Positions 9,071 to 16,624 of a stretch of DNA of 64,000 nucleotides are shown here, piece by piece. The notes beneath the pieces were generated by a model. It was not told the origin of the DNA and made no database searches. It saw only the letters and a program-made list of their open reading frames with translations. The translations under genes and the position numbers were made by a program. The DNA is from JAEXOD01 sp043805435. Its GTDB lineage: Bacteria; Bacteroidota; Ignavibacteria; Ignavibacteriales; Melioribacteraceae. Within the stretch, counting starts at the first letter, position 1, and each line of letters starts with the position of its first letter. The stretch covers positions 1 through 64,000 of the forward strand of contig JAZDHY010000032.1 in NCBI GenBank assembly GCA_043805435.1, read 5' to 3'.

Positions 9071-9916
9071 TTAATATTTATAAAACCCTTCACCGGATTT
9101 TTTACCAAGCTTTTTTGCTGCAACCATCTTTTTTAATAAAGGACAAGGTCTGTATTTAGGATCTCCAAATCCGGCATATAATACATTCATAATATCAAGG
9201 CAAATATCCAGTCCAATAAAATCAGCTAACTCAAAGGGTCCCATTGGATGATTGGCTCCTAATTTCATTACCGAATCAACATCCTCAATTGAGGCAACTC
9301 CTTCAAAAACAGTATAAATAGCTTCATTAATCATTGGAATTAATATTCTGTTTGCAATAAAACCGGGGTAATCGTTAACAGGTACCGGTATTTTATTAAT
9401 GCTTTTAACAACTTCAATAATGGTATTATAAGTTTCAGGATTAGTAGAATGTCCTTTAATTACTTCAACTAATTTCATTATTGGAACAGGATTCATAAAA
9501 TGCATACCAATAAATTGCATAGGTCTAATATCGGACTGCAATTGGGTAATTGAAATTGATGAAGTATTTGAAGCAAAGATACAATTAGATTTAGTTAAAC
9601 CATCTATTTTATTATATAATAATAACTTAGCAGCTTTATCTTCGTAAATTGCTTCAATTACCAAATCAGTATCATATAAAATATTATTAATATTCGGATT
9701 AGTAGAAATTCTTTTTAGAATTGATTCTTTAATTTCTAAACTTACAACTCCCCTTCTTATCTGTTTATCTAAATCTTTAGAAATTTTATTAAAAGAAACG
9801 TCCAAAACATCTTTACTAGTGTCAATAAGTTCAACATTATAACCAAATTGAGCAAAAACCAAAGCAATACCCTTACCCATTGTACCACTACCAATGACAG
9901 CTACATTTTGAATCAT
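9071..9916 (-). CDS. hbd: 3-hydroxybutyryl-CoA dehydrogenase
   Basis: NAD(P)-dependent oxidation of 3-hydroxyacyl-CoA (or the reverse) in fatty-acid oxidation or butyrate-type metabolism. At 281 aa it has the family length. The N-terminal Rossmann motif is GSGTMGKGIA; GMHFMNPVPIMKLVEVI holds the catalytic His; the C-terminal domain has NRILIPMINEAI and GANHPMGPFELADFIGLD. It lies 18 bases after the thiolase gene, so the two probably work in sequence on C4 acyl-CoA. Direction cannot be inferred; no acyl-CoA dehydrogenase or crotonase is in the window. Confidence 0.93.
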   Translation of the reverse strand: MIQNVAVIGSGTMGKGIALVFAQFGYNVELIDTSKDVLDVSFNKISKDLDKQIRRGVVSLEIKESILKRISTNPNINNILYDTDLVIEAIYEDKAAKLLLYNKIDGLTKSNCIFASNTSSISITQLQSDIRPMQFIGMHFMNPVPIMKLVEVIKGHSTNPETYNTIIEVVKSINKIPVPVNDYPGFIANRILIPMINEAIYTVFEGVASIEDVDSVMKLGANHPMGPFELADFIGLDICLDIMNVLYAGFGDPKYRPCPLLKKMVAAKKLGKKSGEGFYKY

Positions 9917-9934
9917 TATATGATCTTTTTTTAA

Positions 9935-11113
9935 TTATTTATAATTTTTAACTATAAGGGCTGATGCTTCACCACCACCAATACATAAAGCGGCAAGACC
10001 AAGGTCAATATTTTGTCTTTTCATTTCATAAATTAAAGAAACTAAAATACGTGCTCCACTGGCTCCAATAGGATGTCCCAAAGCAATTGCACCGCCATTA
10101 ACATTTATGTTTTCGGGCGATAAATCTAAAATTTTATTAACAGCTAATGAAACAACAGCAAAAGCTTCGTTAATTTCAAATAATCCAATCTGCTCTTTTG
10201 TTAAATTAGCTTTTTTTAATACTTTTTGAATAGCATCTGCAGGAGCAGTTGTAAACTCAATTGGGGCTTTTGATGCAGAGGCTTGGGCAACAATTTCCAC
10301 TAAAGGTGTCAATCCAAGTCTTAAGGCAGTTTCTTCACTCATAATTAAAACCGCAGCAGCTCCATCGTTTAATTTTGACGCATTTGCAGCCGTTACTACG
10401 CCATTTTTATCAAACGCAGGTCTTAGAGTTGGTATTTTATCAAATTTAACGTTCTTGGGCTCTTCATCTTCGTCAACAACTAAGTCCCCTTTTTTAGATT
10501 TAATTGTAACGGGAACAATTTCATCCTTAAATTTACCATCTTTGATAGCATTTAATGCTTTGCTATACGAAAGTATTGCATATTCATCAAGATCATTTCT
10601 TGTTAGTAAAAAGTCTTTTGCACAAGATTCTGCACAATTACCCATATGCATATCATTATAAACATCCCACAATCCATCAACAATTACAGTATCGGTAATT
10701 TTTCCGTTACCAAGCCTCAAGCCTTGTCTTGCTTCAGGTAAAATATAAGGAGCATTACTCATGCTTTCCATTCCGCCAGCAATAATAATATCCGCATCAC
10801 CTGTTTGAATTGCTTGATGCGCTAACATAATTGCTTTTAAGCCGCTACCACACATTTTATTTAGAGTAAAAGCTTCTGTTTTGTTTGGCAATCCGGCATA
10901 AATTGTACTTTGCCTAGCCGGAGCTTGACCCTGGCCTGTTGAAAGTACATTTCCCATAATAACTTCATCAATTAATGTTACATCTATTTTAGATTCGTCA
11001 ACAATTGCTTTTATTACAACCGCCCCTAGTTTGGACGCAGAAATTGAAGAAAGAGTACCTAAAAAAGAACCGATAGGGGTTCTTTTTGCAGTTGTTATAA
11101 CAACCTTTTTCAT
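9935..11113 (-). CDS. Acetyl-CoA C-acetyltransferase (thiolase)
   Basis: Condenses two acetyl-CoA or cleaves 3-ketoacyl-CoA. 392 aa. The acylated cysteine lies in NKMCGSGLKA (about residue 88), with NEAFA and GGAIALGHPIGASG (catalytic His), and CIGGGEASALIV contributing the second catalytic Cys. It precedes the hydroxyacyl-CoA dehydrogenase gene in the same direction, which suggests a two-step C4 module (acetoacetyl-CoA to 3-hydroxybutyryl-CoA, or the reverse). Start ATG 11113. Confidence 0.94.
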   Translation of the reverse strand: MKKVVITTAKRTPIGSFLGTLSSISASKLGAVVIKAIVDESKIDVTLIDEVIMGNVLSTGQGQAPARQSTIYAGLPNKTEAFTLNKMCGSGLKAIMLAHQAIQTGDADIIIAGGMESMSNAPYILPEARQGLRLGNGKITDTVIVDGLWDVYNDMHMGNCAESCAKDFLLTRNDLDEYAILSYSKALNAIKDGKFKDEIVPVTIKSKKGDLVVDEDEEPKNVKFDKIPTLRPAFDKNGVVTAANASKLNDGAAAVLIMSEETALRLGLTPLVEIVAQASASKAPIEFTTAPADAIQKVLKKANLTKEQIGLFEINEAFAVVSLAVNKILDLSPENINVNGGAIALGHPIGASGARILVSLIYEMKRQNIDLGLAALCIGGGEASALIVKNYK

Positions 11114-11142
11114 TAAAACCTCAAAATATTTTATAATAAAAT

Positions 11143-11973
11143 CTATTCGCCTTCAAATGATAAACAGCACTTTAACTTTCCGCAAGGGCCGCTTAATTTT
11201 GACATGTTTGAAGACAAATTTTGTTCGTTAGCTAACTGAGTGGTTATTTTTTTAAAGTTATATAAAAATATCGAACAACAATATTCTCTTCCGCATGTAC
11301 CAAGCCCGCCGATTCGTTTAGCTTCATCTCTAACTCCTATTTGGCGCAGCTCTATTCTTGTTTTAAACTCGGCTGCTAAATCTTTTGCCAATTCTCTAAA
11401 ATCAACTCGGCCATCCGAAGTATAAAAGAAAAATAGTTTTTTTCTATCAAATTGAAAATGTATGTCCACCAATTTCATATTTAGATTATACTTTTCAACT
11501 CTATTTCTAAAAATTGGTTTTGCATGGTTCTCATCAATTTTATTTTGCCCAATTTGGAAATGATCTTCCTCGTTTAATTTTCTAACAACTTTTGGAAGAA
11601 CATTTTCAACCATCCCTTGTTTGAACATTTTTAATTTTGCAATATTACCAATTTCAATAATTTTTGTGACCTCAATTGCATCTTCGCATTCAATTAAAAC
11701 AAGATCCCCTTCAATTAATGAATTACCAAAATCGGAAGGACAGTCACAAAAGTGGTTGCCAAGCAGTCCTTGACATTCCGCCTCAATAATATTTCTGTCT
11801 TTTAATTTTTCATTAATAATAAAATCTATTTCGTCATCTATATGGGTGCAATCTTTTTTGCATTCTTCGCATAACGAGTTAATTAGTTTATCTTTATATG
11901 CATTATACGAATGCAAGTCAACATCAAGATTAACTAAATTTTTTGCATCTATTTCTTTTTCCAATATTTCCAC
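11143..11973 (-). CDS. ricT: PSP1-domain protein, RicT/YaaT-like
   Basis: A 276-aa PSP1-domain protein. The Bacillus homologue RicT (YaaT) joins an Fe-S complex that affects RNase Y and development; its role in this lineage is not established. The C-terminal half has paired cysteine motifs CGREYCC and CGKLKCC, and the N-terminal ~75 residues add CEECKKDC and an HFCDC segment, so metal or Fe-S binding is plausible. The start is GTG 11973 with AAAAGG 7 bases upstream, inside the end of holB. The holB-yaaT order also occurs in Firmicutes. Confidence 0.85.
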   Translation of the reverse strand: MEILEKEIDAKNLVNLDVDLHSYNAYKDKLINSLCEECKKDCTHIDDEIDFIINEKLKDRNIIEAECQGLLGNHFCDCPSDFGNSLIEGDLVLIECEDAIEVTKIIEIGNIAKLKMFKQGMVENVLPKVVRKLNEEDHFQIGQNKIDENHAKPIFRNRVEKYNLNMKLVDIHFQFDRKKLFFFYTSDGRVDFRELAKDLAAEFKTRIELRQIGVRDEAKRIGGLGTCGREYCCSIFLYNFKKITTQLANEQNLSSNMSKLSGPCGKLKCCLSFEGE

Positions 11974-11975
11974 TT

Positions 11976-13094
11976 TTAAACCTTTTCATTAATTGTTACC
12001 ATTGAAAGTTCTAAAATTATATTTACTGCTACAATATTCAAATTAACGTTTTTATCCAAATATTGATTTAATGTATCAATCCGAACAATTACTTCATCAA
12101 AATTAACATTGTAAAATTTTGAATTAAATTTAGAAATAGAATCCAAGAATAATTTATAACAATTATTGACCTCATTATTCCTAAATTTAATCAAATTATT
12201 TATCCAAGTAAAGATTAATTTAATAATTATTCTCATTAAATCATAATCGGAATTTTTTAAGATATCCTTAAATTCAGCAAGGGCAGAACTATACCAACCT
12301 GCAAATGAATATCTTAATATATTAATTGTTTTGTTAATAATAGAATTTAAATCGTTTTCTAACAAAAATATTGTATTTTGAACTGAACCATTCCCAAAAT
12401 ATTTAATTTTATCAATTTCCTCTTTATTAAAGGAATAATACTTTTCTAAAATTAAAAGTAAATCTTCGTCATTTAATGGTTCAAACTGTACTTTCCAACA
12501 ACGTGATCGTATTGTCGATAATAATAAATTATCGTCAGTTGTAAAAAGAATAAATATTATCCCTTCTGGAGGTTCTTCAAGGTTTTTTAGAAGAGCATTT
12601 TGAGATTCGGTACTCATTAAATGAGCATCTATTATAGCAATCAATCTATAATTTAAATCATCAAACATTAATGACGTAAATTGATTAATTTCCCTAATAC
12701 TGCTTATTTTTATACTTTCTGCACCGGTTATTGAAATTTTATGGTAGGGATTTACTTTTTTCTTGCGAATTTGCTCTTTAACATCGTTCAACTGTATATC
12801 GGACAAACCTTGAAAAGAATTATCGTCTGCCTCATTTTTACCTCGCGGCAGCGGATAAATTAACTTTAAATAGGGTTCGGCAATAGAAGAAATTCTTTTA
12901 TAATTAATTTCATTCAATAATTCGTTATCGGTAGAATTTATAAGTTTGATAAACTGAATAGCGGTAAAATATTTACCAACTCCCTCAGGGCCAACAAATA
13001 ACATTGACTGAGGGATTTTTTTTGATAAAAATATATTATTAAGAGATTCTTTGACTCTTTTTTGACCATGAACCTCTTGAAGGAATTGCTGCAT
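11976..13094 (-). CDS. holB: DNA polymerase III delta-prime subunit
   Basis: Clamp-loader subunit, 372 aa. It has a P-loop-like GPEGVGKYF in which the usual Ser/Thr is Tyr, in keeping with a non-hydrolysing delta-prime. The sensor/arginine-finger region is NLEEPPEGIIFILFTTDD followed by TIRSRC. The four-Cys zinc module of E. coli delta-prime is missing. It lies 11 bases downstream of the DUF2795 gene and 2 bases before the GTG of the PSP1 gene. DnaX would be the closest alternative but has a complete Walker A. Confidence 0.87.
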   Translation of the reverse strand: MQQFLQEVHGQKRVKESLNNIFLSKKIPQSMLFVGPEGVGKYFTAIQFIKLINSTDNELLNEINYKRISSIAEPYLKLIYPLPRGKNEADDNSFQGLSDIQLNDVKEQIRKKKVNPYHKISITGAESIKISSIREINQFTSLMFDDLNYRLIAIIDAHLMSTESQNALLKNLEEPPEGIIFILFTTDDNLLLSTIRSRCWKVQFEPLNDEDLLLILEKYYSFNKEEIDKIKYFGNGSVQNTIFLLENDLNSIINKTINILRYSFAGWYSSALAEFKDILKNSDYDLMRIIIKLIFTWINNLIKFRNNEVNNCYKLFLDSISKFNSKFYNVNFDEVIVRIDTLNQYLDKNVNLNIVAVNIILELSMVTINEKV

Positions 13095-13105
13095 ATATTT
13101 GCCGA

Positions 13106-13339
13106 TTAGGAATTATACTCATCATCATCATCGGAAAAGAAAAAATCTTCATCCGTTGGAAAATCAGGCCAAATATCTTCAATAGATTCATAATATTCGT
13201 CTGAATCTTCTAATTCCTGTAAGTTTTCAATCACTTCTAAAGGCGAACCTATTCTCTCTGCATAATCCAAAAGTTCTTCTTTTGTCGCAGGCCAAGGTGC
13301 ATCATCTAAATAAGATGCTAATTCGACTGTCCAAATCAT
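13106..13339 (-). CDS. DUF2795 small acidic protein
   Basis: A 77-aa protein. It begins with WTVELASYLDDAPWPATKEELLDYA, matching the DUF2795 pattern (a short helical fold with a conserved P-A-T/S-K-x-E-L-L turn), and ends with a strongly acidic tail including DEDFFFSDDDDE. Function unknown. It sits between the M23 peptidase and holB genes with short spacers and is probably co-transcribed with holB. Confidence 0.78.
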   Translation of the reverse strand: MIWTVELASYLDDAPWPATKEELLDYAERIGSPLEVIENLQELEDSDEYYESIEDIWPDFPTDEDFFFSDDDDEYNS

Positions 13340-13356
13340 AATTCTATCTCCGGAGT

Positions 13357-14295
13357 TTATTCAATCTTTTCTTTTTTTAAATCAAAAACTGTTATGTTAT
13401 CATACATAAAATTTAAAGGATTTAAGGCAATTCCATTATGTCTTACTTCGTAATGCACATGTGGACCGGAAGTCAAATTTCCTGAGTTACCGGATAAAGC
13501 AACAAAATCACCTCTGCTTATTTTTTGACCTTCACGGACTTTAATTTCGCTTAAATGTCCAAATAAAGTTCTATATCCAAAACCATTATCTATTTCTAAT
13601 GTCAAACCATAACCTTCTCTATAACCGCAAAAATCAACTCTACCGGCTCCTGTTGAATATACTTTAGTACCAATATCAGTTAAAATATCCATTCCGTTGT
13701 GCATTCTTAAAAAATGCAAAACCGGGTGCATTCTCATTCCAAAATCATCAGAATATGTGCCGGTTGTTGTTGGACGGATTGCGGGTAAAGCTGCATATAA
13801 TAATTTATTTGAGTTTAATGTTTTTTCAACTTCTTTGAAATTACTTTTTTCAAAACTGATTTTTGCTTTTAATTGATCAACATAACTATTTAAAGTACCT
13901 ATAAGAAGGTTAACATCCGAAGTGTTATTTGCTAAAAATTCGTCAAATAACTTACCGCCGGAACCTATTTCCGAATAATCATCGAAATTGTTAGACAAAT
14001 TAGCAGCCAACCTAAGTTCTTTATTAGTTTTTGCTAACGAGTCTAAATTTTCACCTACTTTTTTATATTGAGATAATAAATAATTAATATTTTTAATTAA
14101 CTCTCTGTTCTCTGTTTTTAACGATTCTAGTTTTGAATTCGGATTGATAACATCATTAACTAAAATGTATGTACCGAATACAAAAAATGTTAAAATAAAT
14201 GAGACAAAAAGTACCATAAAGGTAAACTTTTTTTGAAAGTTTCTTATCTCAATAAATTTCAGTTTATGTCTTGAGAAATAAAATAAATTTTTCAT
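13357..14295 (-). CDS. M23-family peptidoglycan endopeptidase, membrane anchored
   Basis: A 312-aa LytM-type protein. It has a short cytoplasmic N-terminus, one transmembrane helix (about residues 28-50) and a coiled-coil stretch (about 60-165). The M23 domain has zinc motifs MHNGMDI and GPHVHYEVRHNG, plus GHLSEIKVREGQ and SGNSG. Both metal sites (H-x3-D and H-x-H) are intact, so it could cut cell-wall crosslinks rather than act only as an EnvC-like activator. A promoter-like element lies just upstream. Confidence 0.9.
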   Translation of the reverse strand: MKNLFYFSRHKLKFIEIRNFQKKFTFMVLFVSFILTFFVFGTYILVNDVINPNSKLESLKTENRELIKNINYLLSQYKKVGENLDSLAKTNKELRLAANLSNNFDDYSEIGSGGKLFDEFLANNTSDVNLLIGTLNSYVDQLKAKISFEKSNFKEVEKTLNSNKLLYAALPAIRPTTTGTYSDDFGMRMHPVLHFLRMHNGMDILTDIGTKVYSTGAGRVDFCGYREGYGLTLEIDNGFGYRTLFGHLSEIKVREGQKISRGDFVALSGNSGNLTSGPHVHYEVRHNGIALNPLNFMYDNITVFDLKKEKIE

Positions 14296-14308
14296 AGTAA
14301 AATCGGGT

Positions 14309-14339
14309 GCAAATTAATAAAATAAAAGGTTTAAAGCAA
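14309..14339 (-). promoter_or_regulatory. Putative promoter of the M23 peptidase gene
   Basis: On the minus strand, TTG (14337-14339), a 19-base spacer, then TTAATTTGC (14309-14317). This resembles the Bacteroidota consensus TTTG-N19-TANNTTTG. The predicted transcript would start about 10 bases before the ATG. Motif match only. Confidence 0.35.
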
Positions 14340-14359
14340 GATAAATTGAACAAGTTTTT

Positions 14360-15370
14360 TTATTCAAAATCATGTTCAAAATAATTAATTGTTCGGTCAA
14401 TTTCCGAGGTATTTTTACGTATTTTTTCATTTAAACGCTCGCGAAATACTTTGGAAGCATCGTAACCATAATGTTTTAATAAATAATTAAGTGCAATAAC
14501 TTCCGAAATTACCGTTATGTTTTTACCCGGAATAATTGGCAATTTAATGTATGGAATTTCCGTATCTAAAATATTAATTGTTGGATTTTCCAAACCTAAT
14601 CTGGTATATTCAGATTGATCATCCCATAATTCAAGTTCAATTACAACTTCAAGGCGTTTTTGAAACCTAATTGCACGCACACCAAACATACTTCTAACAT
14701 CTATTAATCCAACTCCGCGGATTTCCATAAAGTGTCCAACCAAATCCGTACCCGAGCCCATTAATATACCTTCACCTTTTTTGGTAAAAATAATAACATC
14801 ATCTGCTACTAAACGATGTCCCCTTTCAACTAAATCAAGTGCCACTTCGCTTTTTCCAATACCACTTTTTCCAACAAACAAAATACCTGCTCCGTAAACA
14901 TCGGCAAATGAACCGTGAACAGTAACTTGAGGTGAAAATTGGTCATCAAGAAAATCACTAATCAGATAAGCCAATTTTGTTGTTAAGTATGGCGATGTGA
15001 ATACCGGGATTTTATACTTAGTTGCCGTTTCAATAACTTTATCGGGCACCTTATTGTTGTTTGTAATAATAACACAAGGAATTGTAAACTTAAATATTTT
15101 TTCTAAAGAATTAATTCTTTCTTCTTCCGAAAGATTATTTAAATATTTCACTTCGGTATTACCAAATATCTGCACACGCGAGTGAGTGAATAATTCCACA
15201 AACCCGGCTAATGCTAAACCGGGTCTGTGCATATTTTGATCTGTTATCAATCTATTTAAACTAACTTCCTCATTTTTAAATGATAATTTAAATTTATCTT
15301 TTATATTTTTATAAAAATATTCAACTGTAATATTTTCCTTTCGAACAATATTTGTTTGAATTAAATTCAT
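14360..15370 (-). CDS. hprK: HPr kinase/phosphorylase
   Basis: Bifunctional kinase and phosphorylase of the seryl site of HPr-type proteins. 336 aa. The N-terminal domain (about 1-150) is followed by the kinase domain with P-loop GKSGIGKS (G167-S174) and the family signature MEIRGVGLIDVRSMFG. Its ATG overlaps the hpf stop by one base (TAATG), so the two are translationally coupled. No HPr or PTS gene is in the window, so the partner is unknown. Confidence 0.93.
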   Translation of the reverse strand: MNLIQTNIVRKENITVEYFYKNIKDKFKLSFKNEEVSLNRLITDQNMHRPGLALAGFVELFTHSRVQIFGNTEVKYLNNLSEEERINSLEKIFKFTIPCVIITNNNKVPDKVIETATKYKIPVFTSPYLTTKLAYLISDFLDDQFSPQVTVHGSFADVYGAGILFVGKSGIGKSEVALDLVERGHRLVADDVIIFTKKGEGILMGSGTDLVGHFMEIRGVGLIDVRSMFGVRAIRFQKRLEVVIELELWDDQSEYTRLGLENPTINILDTEIPYIKLPIIPGKNITVISEVIALNYLLKHYGYDASKVFRERLNEKIRKNTSEIDRTINYFEHDFE

Positions 15371-15672
15371 TATCTAATACTTGAAAGTTTTTTGGTTTTA
15401 ACTTTTTGTAATTGTTTTACAAGTTTTTCAACTGCTAAAGATATCGATTTTTCAAATTCTTCGGAAGAATCGGATACAGTTAAAGTTTTCCCCGGAATTT
15501 TAACAACTATTTCAGCCGTTTTTTCACTTTCCTTTAAATGAGTAAAACTAAGAATTACATTTGTTTCCAGAATTTCGTCGTTATACTTTTCTAATGAAGC
15601 AAGTTCTGCTTTAATAAAGTCTTTTAGGGTGTCTTTTGCCCTAAATTTTCTGGATGTGATTTGAATGTTCAT
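15370..15672 (-). CDS. hpf: Ribosome hibernation-promoting factor, short type
   Basis: A 100-aa S30Ae-family protein that binds the 30S decoding region in stationary phase. It begins with MNIQITSRKFRAKDTLKDFI, has HLKESEKTAEIVVKIPG in the middle strand and a basic tail. It lacks the C-terminal dimerisation domain of long HPF, so it is of the short YhbH/YfiA class. It lies 9 bases after xerC and overlaps hprK by one base. Confidence 0.9.
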   Translation of the reverse strand: MNIQITSRKFRAKDTLKDFIKAELASLEKYNDEILETNVILSFTHLKESEKTAEIVVKIPGKTLTVSDSSEEFEKSISLAVEKLVKQLQKVKTKKLSSIR

Positions 15673-15681
15673 AACAACTCC

Positions 15682-16572
15682 TTAAGATTTTGGATGGGCT
15701 GTCTTATATGTGTTTTTTAATCTTTCTATACTCACATGAGTATAGATTTGTGTTGTGGATAAATTTTCATGACCCAATATTTCTTTTACTGCAAGTAAAT
15801 CCGCACCTAAATTTAACATATGTGTTGCGGCTGCATGCCGTAATACATGCGGACTTTTTTTCTCAATATCAGTTACTTTACTTAAATACTTGTTTATTAT
15901 TCTATATACAAACTTCGAGTAAATTTCGTTTCCATTTTTTGTAACAAATATTTTATTATCGGAATTTACATTTTCTCTTAAGTTTAAATAATTCCGAATA
16001 CTTATCAATGTCTTTTGACCAATAGGAACAATTCTTAATTTAGAACCTTTTCCTAATATTCTTATGCTGTTTTTTTCAAAGTCAATATCTTTAACTTTAA
16101 TATTACAAGCTTCACTTACACGTAAAGCACATCCGTAAATTAAATCAAACAATGCAATAACAAGAGCCTTTTCTTTTTCGTCTTTTTCTTCTCGGGCTTT
16201 TTCAAAAACCGCTAATATTGCATTATATTCAACCGTTTCGGGTAGTTTTCTGTTTTGCTTTGGGTTTTTAATGTACACCAAAGGGTTATCTTTAATAAAT
16301 TCATTTTTTATTGCGTATTCAAAAAGCCCGCGCAAAGTTGCCAATTTTCGAGATATTGAAGCAGCTTTATTCGAATTGTTGTTAAGATACATAATATATG
16401 ATCTAATTAGTCTTTCAGTAATTACCGTAATATCAAATATTTCTTTATTATCACAAAACTTTTCAAACTGATTGAGATCATTTTTATAAGAAATAACCGT
16501 ATTTAGGGAAGATCTTTTAATCCCTGTTAAGTCCTTAATATATCGATCAATAATAGAATTAATTTTCACCAT
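15682..16572 (-). CDS. xerC: Site-specific tyrosine recombinase XerC/XerD
   Basis: A 296-aa recombinase that resolves chromosome dimers. It has an N-terminal SAM-like core-binding domain (residues 1-85) and a C-terminal catalytic domain with the first Arg in CALRVSE, HVLRHAAATH (H-x-x-R), GHENLSTTQIYTH and the nucleophile Tyr in that last motif. It is the Xer length, with no excisionase or att-like repeats nearby, and sits with hpf and hprK, so it is a housekeeping enzyme. XerC versus XerD cannot be decided from sequence alone. Confidence 0.88.
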   Translation of the reverse strand: MVKINSIIDRYIKDLTGIKRSSLNTVISYKNDLNQFEKFCDNKEIFDITVITERLIRSYIMYLNNNSNKAASISRKLATLRGLFEYAIKNEFIKDNPLVYIKNPKQNRKLPETVEYNAILAVFEKAREEKDEKEKALVIALFDLIYGCALRVSEACNIKVKDIDFEKNSIRILGKGSKLRIVPIGQKTLISIRNYLNLRENVNSDNKIFVTKNGNEIYSKFVYRIINKYLSKVTDIEKKSPHVLRHAAATHMLNLGADLLAVKEILGHENLSTTQIYTHVSIERLKNTYKTAHPKS

Positions 16573-16594
16573 AACAAAAGCATTTATTTAATCC

Positions 16595-16624
16595 GCAAAT
16601 TACAAAGTTTTCAATTAAAGTCAA
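16595..16624 (-). promoter_or_regulatory. Putative promoter of the xerC-hpf-hprK operon
   Basis: Minus strand: TTG (16622-16624, at the very end of topA), 18 bases, then GTAATTTGC (16595-16603). It shares TAATTTGC with the elements before the M23 gene and the gene at 42397-44667. Position suits a leader of about 17 bases. Motif match only. Confidence 0.35.

Noticed and set aside
15682..16572. Tyrosine recombinase as a phage or integron integrase
   Set aside because: Xer-length protein in a housekeeping operon with hpf and hprK; no attachment-site repeats, excisionase or phage genes around it.
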